This document shows positions 56,501 to 64,000 of a stretch of 64,000 nt of DNA, in pieces (the stretch's first letter is position 1; the number at the start of each line of letters is the position of its first letter). Both the position numbers and the translations under genes were made by a program. The DNA is from Podospora comata. Taxonomy: Eukaryota > Ascomycota > Sordariomycetes > Sordariales > Podosporaceae. A model generated the notes under the pieces. That model was not told where the DNA came from. It ran no database searches and worked only from the letters and a program-made list of their open reading frames with translations. The DNA is taken from positions 744,001 to 808,000 of the forward strand of contig CP071496.1 of the NCBI GenBank assembly GCA_017354895.1. Direction: 5' to 3'.

Positions 56501-57372
56501 CCATGCTGTCCACCTATCATTCCGTCACCTGTGTAGCCGGACTCGAGCACTTCATACGCAGTCCCAGTTAAACGTTCAGCGGCTTCAATATCCTGCTCTG
56601 TTGTATCCAGAGAGTCGTTGTCTGACAATTTGCCCACATCTCTCAGGGGATCTTTGGAAGCACTTGGTGGCACGAAGGAGTAAGGACCTGTAGCAACCGG
56701 ATTCCTCGTCGGCCCGGACTCAAATGCAGCATCAGTCTCCCACATCCCCATAAGAACCAAGTCTTCCTCATCCATGTTCCCATCATCCCTCTCATCCCGA
56801 GTCCTTTTTCGCCTGGGCGGCCTCTTGTAGTCCCACTCAGCCTCCTCGGCACTTGAAGCGGCATCTCTCCTCTTCTCAACAATGAACTCGGTTTTTCGTT
56901 GTTCCACCGGGTATTCAGGGACGCGGATATACTCAATGGATGATCGTCTAGGGTGAGCTGGTGCCAGGACAGGTGAAGTAGGTGAATACGCCGGGGAATA
57001 TGTTGGCGAGGCTGGCGAGAGGTCGCGTCTATCACGCTCGCGAACAGGTGAAGTATACCGTGTATGTGTCACTGTGTGGTGTGTCCTACGAGTTGATGGT
57101 CGCGTGTAGTTGGTACGGCCGGCGGCTGGGCGAGAATAGGTCGAAGGAGGAGGCGGAGTCGGACTACGTCCACGGGGTCCATGTCCAGCATATTCAGTCG
57201 AAGGCCGGGGTGGTGCTCCATAGCGATAGGAATAATACTCTCCCGGAAACTTGACATGATTGGATCTTGTTTCATCGACGTCATAAGGGTTGGTTGGGCG
57301 CCGAGCTAGCGGTGGTGGATTGTAATGTCGAGGTGGAGGCGGGGGTTGTGCCTCGATCTTGTTGACATACAT
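53565..57372 (-). CDS. Large CorA-like metal-ion transporter family protein (1163 aa)
   Basis: Six exons: 57372-56401, 56330-55910, 55851-55676, 55603-55458, 55398-54858 and 54800-53565, totalling 3492 nt with all phases agreeing. The first ~230 residues are disordered, rich in Pro/Arg/Tyr (PPPPPRHYNPPPLARRPTNP). A long soluble region follows. The CorA signature lies near the C-terminus: a helix (AIYAFTIVTIVFLPLSSIAS), then FGMN, the invariant Gly-Met-Asn, then a second helix (YWVTAVPVTVGVVLMGLWW). Cytosolic arms with coiled-coil character precede it (RRDKEFSELRSHASHLEEF). The tail is Gly/Arg-rich. Family members move Mg or related ions, but fungal CorA-like proteins of this size often have no tested function. 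The frame is intact. Confidence 0.88.
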
Positions 57373-58171
57373 CGTTAGACTGGAGGGGAGATGTTATTTG
57401 GTTACGAGAAAGTCTGTAATACATTTCTCGACTGGACCTGATGGTGATGCTTGGCAAGCGGTGAGCGGTGAGAGTGGTGCTGAGTGCCTGAAGCGCGTTG
57501 CTCAGCCGCAGAAACCAGTTGTGGCTGCAGGTACGGTACTGCAGCAGTGGCACAGCAACTAAAATAGACTAAGCCTTTTACGGACGCAATGGTAGTGTCG
57601 ATCCACCATCACTCAGGGGTTTAGGGGTTAGGGTCTGCCGCTGTTCAAAATCAGAACATGTCTTAGATAGCAGTCGACTTGCACGTTTTGTGACATGTTG
57701 TTTCCTAAATCCTTCTAGAAGCCCTTTCAAAATACCAGTATGGATAGAATACAGTGCTAATATCGCCGTTGGTTGCACCCGCTGCACCATATCTCGAGCC
57801 GTCTTGGCTATGGCATGTTACAGACCACGGACAAGAATACGGACCAAATATTCAGGGGTGTAACCAGATGTTGGGGACTGGCGCGGGAAAAAAAAAAGCA
57901 GCACAGATGAGATCTGCCGATCCATTTCTCCCGGAACATAACCCGGCATGTCAGCTGAAGATCTTACAGGTTGTCAGTCAATATGTCTCCAATCGAGCTT
58001 AATATGGCTATTTGATGAAGGGAACGCCCCTCACATGTTTCCCCTCGTAGAATGCCAGGCCGGTGCTCAACACAGTTTCTATAACAGACGTCAACCTTTG
58101 AGTTATAACCAAGCAGTCCAGCTTTCCAATTGTACACTCTATGGCATTGTTTGACCAGTGCTGCAGCCAAA
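57373..58171. other. Intergenic region, no gene seen
   Basis: Divergent promoter region between the CorA-like gene and the secreted repeat protein. A short telomere-like GGTTTAGGGGTTAGGG occurs near 57618-57633, probably by chance. Confidence 0.5.
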
Positions 58172-59868
58172 ATGTGGGCTCTTTTCCTTCTTAAGATTCT
58201 GTCAGCAGCAGTGCTCGTAACAGCCCAAGGCCCGCCCACTGTCGGAGGCGGGTGCACCACTAACTCCTTCAACATCCCGAGCTGGTTCATCACCAACTTC
58301 AAGGATCTGGTCGACGACGAGAGGAAGGTGGCATTTGGTATTCTAAACCGGGCAACGAACTATACTGCCCAAGCAACATGCGGCATGGATAGGAAAGGGT
58401 ACAATCTCTGCTCTGTGTCTGGACAGTCAGCCCCTGGGAACGGCACAATTGAGATCAAGGCCTTGGTTGAGGGAACTGTGGCTCAGGTCTCTGTGAACCA
58501 AACCTGGAGCTGTAACGATCGAGGCACTCCGTAAGCTCCCAGTACCTACTTTGGTGTTCAGGCTTTCACTGACACAAATACATGTAGAGTCCAATTCACG
58601 GCATCAGGCCGGGCTCGCATCTCTCTTTACGATGTACCGGAACCAGAAGCCAGCTCTACATTCCCCCCACTGTTGATTCAAGGGACGCTCCACGCACCAG
58701 TCTTCATCACCCCAGACAGGGCCGCAGGCCCGCAAGGTCATGACCAAAAAGGTTGTCAAGCAGCGTCAGAGAAGCCAGAATGGAATATTACCCATATTTA
58801 CTATACGGATCGGCCAGCGGATGGCAACGTCGAGTCGCCTTCCCGCACCTTCAATCTTTTGTTTACAAACACGGCCAATGGGTACGAGGGTGGTTGCGTG
58901 CATGGTTCCCTTGTAGGTCCAGCTGGGGAAACCAGCCTGATCTGCGCCGGGTCCGAGTTCGGGAATCTCCGAGGGAGCAGATATGCAATCAGCACCACGG
59001 CCAGCTTCGACCCTTCTGATTTCAAGTTCACAGTCAGACAAACTTGGTTTTGTGATGACGAGAATCCATCAAAGCCGTCAGTTCAGCTTCCCTTCTTATC
59101 CATTTGCCCATCACTGACGAATATGTCCAAAGACTCCAATTCACAGCTTCCGCGAGCACAATCCTCCCGCTCACTTGCACCACAACACCCCTCTCGGCCG
59201 GCTCTGCGATCAACGAGACAGTCTGCGACCACAATCCCACTCTCGTCCTCGCAGGAAAAGTGGACAGCGCCACTACCCTCCCGCCCTATTCTCTGACTGA
59301 ACCAATCCCGCGGGACAATACCTGCACCATCACCTCGATCCTCGCCCCAAAATGGCAGTTCTCGGCTTTCGAGATTGTCTACACACCAGAGAAGGAAGAG
59401 TGGGAGGCAATCAACTTTGAGATCATCCTGGCGACATACTCGGGGTTTCAATACCCCATTCCAGTCACAGTCAGCAGAGCGGCTGGAAGGGAAGGGGGTT
59501 GGTTCGAGTGCGTCATCGGAGCCGACGGGGCAAACGATCAGCCGCTCTGGCCGTATGCCTGCTTGGTGCAGTTTAATCCGGAGACGAAGGAGCTGAAGCT
59601 CAAGGCGAATTGGCAGTGTAGGGAGTTGGATGGGGATCAGCCGTGAGTTTTCCCTTCCATGTTCTCTTCAGGTCTGTTTCACGGGAAGATTGTTAACAAA
59701 AACGACAGCGTGAACTTCAGCGGTTTGACAACGACAACTATCAAGAGTGACTTCACCTGCGAGACATTTCGGGATATGGAGGTCTGCGTGACTGAAGACA
59801 CGGGATTTGTGTGGACGGCGGACATTGGGGGTGTTGTCTGGCGCTCCGTGCCGCAGTCTAACCCCTGA
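58172..59868 (+). CDS. Secreted protein of tandem exon-encoded domains (505 aa)
   Basis: Exons 58172-58530, 58588-59076, 59133-59642 and 59709-59868, totalling 1518 nt. ATG 58172 opens a signal peptide (MWALFLLKILSAAVLVTAQG). Every intron is phase 2 and lies at the same place in a repeated domain: exon ends read QTWSCNDRGTP, QTWFCDDENPSKP and ANWQCRELDGDQP, and the next exon begins (P)VQFTASG, LQFTASA and VNFSGL. So each exon carries about one domain of 120-170 residues with a conserved terminal W-x-C pair, and the last one is short. Many Cys and Asn-x-Ser/Thr sites suggest an extracellular glycoprotein. I do not recognise the family; it may bind carbohydrate or act on the host or a competitor, but that is speculation. 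Confidence 0.82.
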
Positions 59869-60195
59869 CTCAAGTCGGCATTGATCTGATTATTGCTATT
59901 GGATATGAGAGCCAGGAGATCATATAAATGTACGCAACACGAGGAATATATTGTTCCGGAAGTTCCGGCTTCCAACACAACAATGCTTCGTCTCACCGAG
60001 CCAGTTTAAAAACAGCAGCCAACACTCGCGTCGAAATGTTAAGTCGCGTTACACATCCCCAAACCCTTTTACTACCTAGCCTATGAATCCAGCACGCCCA
60101 TATAAGCATGCAGCTAAAGATCTCACTGTTGTCTAACCTCGCCTTTATCCAATCCCCCGTGTGGCTCAAAGGAAGTGGTTCGTTGCGTCCAAAAC
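59869..60195. other. Intergenic region, no gene seen
   Basis: 3' flank of the secreted gene and promoter of the DUF6594 relic. Confidence 0.5.
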
Positions 60196-61163
60196 ATGAC
60201 CCTCATGAATTTTGACACACCACCATCACCTCATCCAGCGGATATCGAGTTCGGGTCCATCGCACCCGGCGCTGAATGCCACTCATCAGACAAAAAGGGG
60301 GTTGACACAACGACGAGTTCTTCTCCAGAGCACCACCTTGACAATGTCATCCAGCATTGCTAAGCCAACCTTTTCGCAGCCCGAACAGACCTGTTCACCT
60401 TGCTAACACAAAAGACCGGGGCGCCACTGCAGCTACAACGACTTTACACACTCAAAGTTCGTCAACGTCAAGTAAATCTAGCTGAACAGGCATTGATGTT
60501 CCGATACTCCGCGTCTACCGAAGACTCGACACATTGGGGAAATTCAAACTCAAGCTACAGGGGCAGTATTCCCCATGATTATAGTAAGCATTCCCATAAC
60601 TCCACGAATACGGCTGGTAACGCCTCGAAATAGTTACAGCGGTCCGCAACCTGGAGTACATCCACCAACTCGTCGAAACCAAATCACCAGTAGCAGACAA
60701 TCTCCAACTCCACAGCAGCATGCCAGACGACCTCAAAGTCCTCAAACGCCTACTCTACACCCAGCTCGAGAACCATCCACCAACAAATGTCACCGGCATC
60801 ACCCTAATCCACCAAGACAGCCAAACACTAGGAATCTGGACCGAAAATGCCTCCGAGCCGACATCTCCTGGTCTCCGCAAATCTCCAGGTTTCTGAAGAA
60901 GCTGTTGCCAGGGTTCATGGGAGGTGGACTGATAATATGGCCAATGATAGTCATGGTTCTGGTTCTCGACAACGAAAAGGCAAAGACGGGAGACGATGTG
61001 TGTGCGGCGGACATCACATGCTTGTTATCTCTGGATTTGCGGTGTTTATATTTTCTATCTTTGTGTCGTATATCACTCGAGACAGCCGCTGGAGATTTTC
61101 TCCGCTACGGCGGCGTATGCAGCGGTTATGGTTGTTTTCTTGGGTGCGGTGCTGGGGGCTTGA
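60196..61163 (+). pseudogene. DUF6594-type membrane protein, decayed copy
   Basis: ATG 60196 starts a disordered N-terminus. A TAA at 60361-60363 interrupts the frame, which then continues with LQLQRLYTLKVRQRQVNLAEQAL. An intron (60584-60633) leads to TAVRNLEYIHQL. The frame then shifts near 60860, giving SWSPQISRFLKKLLPGFMGG and a helix (LIIWPMIVMVLVLD). It shifts twice more before MLVISGFAVFIFSIFVSYIT and the family's C-terminal block FSATAAYAAVMVVFLGA, ending at TGA 61161-61163. The ATAAYAAV-x-VVF ending and the LLPG-x-x-GG-x-x-(I/L) entry to paired helices are what I know from DUF6594 proteins. One stop and about three frameshifts make it inactive. Confidence 0.65.
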
Positions 61164-61321
61164 GATTTGTCCCCAAATCAATATCGATAGACAACCACAG
61201 TGTTTGGGTAAAGGTGCAATACATAGAGAAAGGCAGAGACTAGCAGACATGTAAGTTCCTCCAATACAAACTTGATATTCTCCAGTTTCTCGCACGACCA
61301 TGAAATCAACCTCGTCTTATT

Positions 61322-62443
61322 CTAGCACTTATCTCCGGGGCTTGTAACCCTCATCCGGAAGGCAGATACATCAGATACCGGAGGCTGATTCCGAGGCTCC
61401 CAGTAAGAGGTTTCCCTCCTCGCAAAGCCCTTCGCGCTGGTATCCTTCAGTTGACGATGTTTAAAATCTTTCAGTGTCTTGTTGCAGCCGGAATCACGGT
61501 CCTGACAGTCGCAGGGTATGCGATAGTGGTCAGTCCGTTCAGGATCCTTCTCAAATATATCCGCACTTCCATAAGCCAGTGCTTTTCTGCTGACTACCAT
61601 ACCGCATCTCCGCACGGGACGATTAAACCTCATACCCGACTCATCATCCAGCAGCCCCACAAGATCGCTGAGGAGGTGCTGAAGACGCCGTGCCCGATGA
61701 TCCGGTATCACAACAACAATATTCGTTGGATCATCTGCCCGCTCTTTTTCAATCTCCTTTTCCTCTTCCTCGCGTCTGTCTTGGGGGTTACCCTGCCGTT
61801 TCCATCCTTCGTTGGTCGAGTACAGGTACTTGAATCGGCGGTAGATGATGCTTTGGAACTCGTTCTCATAGGGTTTGAAGACCTTCTCCAACCCCTTTCC
61901 CTCCGTGTAGTCTTTCTGAAACTCGAGCCAACGCATCGTCCGGAGACTTCCGTCGCCATCCACCACGGTCATGGACTCCTGCACCTCGAGGATATCCCTC
62001 TCAGCCCAACGCAGCATGAGGTCTTCCCGTCCTTCATAGTGCATCGAGACGAACTCATCCTGAATCTTCCACAATAACTTCTTCAGTTGCTCCGTTCGAC
62101 CACCTTGCATATGAGCAAAGAACTGTGTCGTCTCCCGGATGATGTGAACGCCAGCAAAGTATTGGCCAAACAGGTAGGATGTAAAATGGCTGGGCCAGCC
62201 GTTACCGTACGCTGAGCAACGTCGTGGGCTGTAGGCCGTGTCTTCCAGAATGTCGTATAACCAGTTGGCCAAGTCCCAAGACGCGATGAGAAGAGGCGCT
62301 GATGATCGGGCAAGTACTTTTCGGTTCTTTCGCGACTCGACACGTTGCTGGTTCAATCCTGACATCCATGCTGTCGTGACGGCGCCTACCAGGGCGAGAA
62401 CGCCCGTCAGGATGGCTGCGATGGTGCTTCCGTCGATGCTCAT
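61322..62443 (-). CDS. Membrane-anchored protein of unknown function (373 aa)
   Basis: Single exon from ATG 62443 (the longer frame starts with GTG). An N-terminal anchor (STIAAILTGVLALVGAVTTA) is followed by a basic stretch (NQQRVESRKNRKVL). The large soluble part contains DLANWLYDILEDTAYSPRRC, FTSYLFGQYFAGVHIIRETT and RWLEFQKDYTEG. An acidic-basic linker (RREEEEKEIEKERADD) precedes a Cys-containing C-terminal part. This order recalls a conserved fungal hypothetical family, but no catalytic motif is visible. It sits between two DUF6594-type genes and on the opposite strand. The frame is intact. Confidence 0.7.
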   Translation of the reverse strand: MSIDGSTIAAILTGVLALVGAVTTAWMSGLNQQRVESRKNRKVLARSSAPLLIASWDLANWLYDILEDTAYSPRRCSAYGNGWPSHFTSYLFGQYFAGVHIIRETTQFFAHMQGGRTEQLKKLLWKIQDEFVSMHYEGREDLMLRWAERDILEVQESMTVVDGDGSLRTMRWLEFQKDYTEGKGLEKVFKPYENEFQSIIYRRFKYLYSTNEGWKRQGNPQDRREEEEKEIEKERADDPTNIVVVIPDHRARRLQHLLSDLVGLLDDESGMRFNRPVRRCGMVVSRKALAYGSADIFEKDPERTDHYRIPCDCQDRDSGCNKTLKDFKHRQLKDTSAKGFARRETSYWEPRNQPPVSDVSAFRMRVTSPGDKC

Positions 62444-63430
62444 CCCTGTCTCGTAAAGCCAGTTTCGGGCTTGGCCTAGGTCTTTGGAGGTGGTCTTGAA
62501 GACAAATCTTAGCAGTCCCAAGACTGAAGGACAAGTGCGGGAAGATTCGGCAAGTTTCCGAAGATGAGGCGAAGCAGTTCCCACATTCTTTTATACAAGA
62601 CCATCGCAGATCATTGCTTCTAGACCTCGCCAAAAACGCCGGGTGCAATGGACGACACTCCCAATCAGCATTCTCCAGAATATCTTATCGGAGACTTCAG
62701 CTGTAGCCTTGACGCCCCTGACGTAACGACAGACCCAATTCACTGCGTAATCTGTCAGAAGGTGCAGGAGGCTAGGCTCTTCTGATGCTGATCCTGCGAC
62801 TGACATATGCAAAGCTTCGGAGCAGTGTGCAGCTTCTGATTCGCGTATTGAGATAGCTCTGCAGCAGGCTGTGATAGTTTTTGTGGCGTGGGGCGTCGTT
62901 TTGTGAGCTAAGGTAGGTAGAGAATAAAACACGGCGATCGGCCTGATGGGAATTGGGTACCTAGCAATTAGATGGGGCTCAAAGATCAAAAGCCACAGCG
63001 CGTAACAAGAGCTCCTAACTGGGCGTAGTAATTTTATAGTTCCACCTGGATGGTTGATGCCAATGCGGGGCATTTCTCAAGTCTGGAGGGCAGTGCTTGT
63101 GATACAAGGTGGTCGATGACCGGCTTTTACAGTGCTAACTTGCTGCTTGACTTGGTTTTGTCCGTCCCATCATCCCGATCGAGGCGTGGCATCCTTAACC
63201 TGTCTCTAGCACGCTTTATCACAGTGGGCCAAGGAACGCCCGCAACCGATCCAAATCTGACATTGAGCTCGGGCACATGCCGCCCGAGTCTGACATCTCA
63301 AGAACCCCTGCACCGGTGCTCGACGTTACAGAAGGGTCAAGATGCAGCCGCCCGAGATTGCAGAACCGATCTCCTCTCGTTCAAACGTGAGCCAAGGTTC
63401 AGCAGGGATGGAGATATGCCGGTGTTTGGG
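62444..63430. other. Intergenic region with an uncertain ORF
   Basis: A minus-strand ATG frame of 160 codons (63073-62591) runs toward the gene above; it has no family signal and is probably chance. No other gene seen. Confidence 0.35.
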
Positions 63431-63439
63431 CTATATAAG
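63431..63439 (+). promoter_or_regulatory. TATA-like box before the second DUF6594-type gene
   Basis: CTATATAAG lies about 15 bp before the ATG at 63449 and 230 bp before the well-preserved exon at 63664. Confidence 0.35.
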
Positions 63440-63448
63440 AGTCCAGCC

Positions 63449-64000
63449 ATGATATTGGAACTTTGAGAGCTTTACATTCTCAAGCTTCGCCATCTTCGAA
63501 TAAAGCTTGCCACAGAGGCGCTTGGGTGGGTATCGATACTCCATCTCGGAGAAGTGCCCAGATTGGGCAGACCCAGATGCTAAGTACACTGACAGTAGGG
63601 CGCATGATTACCTTAGGTTCGTCAGTTCACTTGAGGAAGAAAAGAGACTGATATTTCCGTACAGTGACAGCGGTTAGAGACATGCAATTTATCCAGGAGG
63701 CCATCAATACTAGGTCTGCTTCAAGTCGTTGGTTACGCATCCACTCTTTCACCTCGACGGACGCCGATCTTTTGCGCACTCTGCTCAAGGATCAACAAGA
63801 ACGCTTTCGCACGCTCAGTTCCCAGTCTGGCACATTGGTTGAGCAAGATCAAGGGAAATATAGCGAGGCAGTAAGCTGGAGTATAGGGCGAACAGCGACA
63901 CTTTTGGGTTCAATCTACCGCAGGCTCTTGCCAGGAATTGTTGGGGGAATTCTCATCTATTTTCCAGTGTTTGTCATGATGCAGACTTTCGAAAAGTCGG
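63449..64000 (+). pseudogene. DUF6594-type membrane protein, 5' part, cut by window edge
   Basis: After ATG 63449 the frame soon meets TGA, then continues as ELYILKLRHLRIKLATEAL, which aligns with the same block of the copy at 60.4 kb. A frame change leads to YTDSRAHDYL, and after an intron-like gap the exon from 63664 reads TAVRDMQFIQEAINTRSAS. It then stays open to the edge (RRLLPGIVGGILIYFPVFVM, the first helix). The 5' part looks damaged (one stop, one frame change, weak splice donor), the 3' part sound. The remainder lies beyond the window. Confidence 0.55.

Noticed and set aside
57618-57633. Telomere-like GGTTTAGGGGTTAGGG
   Set aside because: Only two imperfect units between ordinary genes; no sign of an interstitial telomere or chromosome end.
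62591-63073. 160-codon minus-strand ATG frame
   Set aside because: No domain or compositional signal; it overlaps the promoter of the 373-aa membrane protein.

Overview
The window looks like nuclear DNA of a filamentous ascomycete (Pezizomycotina, probably Sordariomycetes). The genes carry short introns of about 45-85 bp with fungal donors, CTAAC/CTGAC branch points and YAG acceptors. The gene families are typical of such fungi: an NB-ARC/TPR NLR, DUF6594 proteins, a CmcJ/NvfI-type oxygenase, and secreted FAD oxidases. A ~19-kb AT-rich block shows the C-to-T decay expected of repeat-induced point mutation (RIP). I did no database search; all family names come from recognised motifs.

Layout. 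1-13.9 kb is an accessory arm. It holds a GNAT-ankyrin fusion cut by the left edge, a secreted beta/gamma-crystallin-like protein with a large hexanucleotide repeat, an NLR (minus strand) divergent from a membrane-anchored protein (plus strand), a CmcJ/NvfI-type oxygenase and an amidase-signature protein. 14.4-15.6 kb is an internally deleted pogo/Fot1-type DNA transposon. A heptad-repeat ORF, a secreted DUF4185/DUF5005-like protein and a MADS-like ORF follow. 20.1-39.5 kb is the RIP block. It contains two nested, decayed Ty3/Gypsy-type retrotransposons: element C (21855-37435) interrupted by element B (26264-36416, TSD TAAAG). B is in turn interrupted by solo LTRs of a third family (A), two of which mediated a tandem duplication. 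A full-length but decayed pogo copy closes the block. 39.9-42.3 kb holds a secreted-protein exon and gene fragments. From 42.3 kb the sequence is mostly ordinary genic DNA: FAD oxidase, tRNA-Asp, SDR, C2H2 factor, trans-aconitate-type methyltransferase, F-box protein, a 1163-residue CorA-like protein and a secreted protein built of exon-encoded repeats. The right end holds two related DUF6594-type genes, the first a relic, flanking a membrane protein.

For nearly every spliced gene I placed the introns by hand. The resulting CDS lengths are exact multiples of three, and phases agree across all junctions (for example NLR 2766 nt, CorA-like 3492 nt, oxygenase 918 nt, repeat protein 1518 nt). Several genes near the RIP block carry a single lesion (one in-frame stop or one frameshift) in otherwise well-preserved reading frames. 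The neighbourhood is therefore either degenerating or contains sequencing errors.

Most notable: the LTR-mediated tandem duplication, whose middle LTR is a recombinant readable from its mismatched flanks; the NLR/membrane-protein divergent pair; the secreted protein whose tandem domains coincide with phase-2 exons; the MADS-like ORF at the RIP border; and the crystallin-like gene whose repeat switches reading frame.
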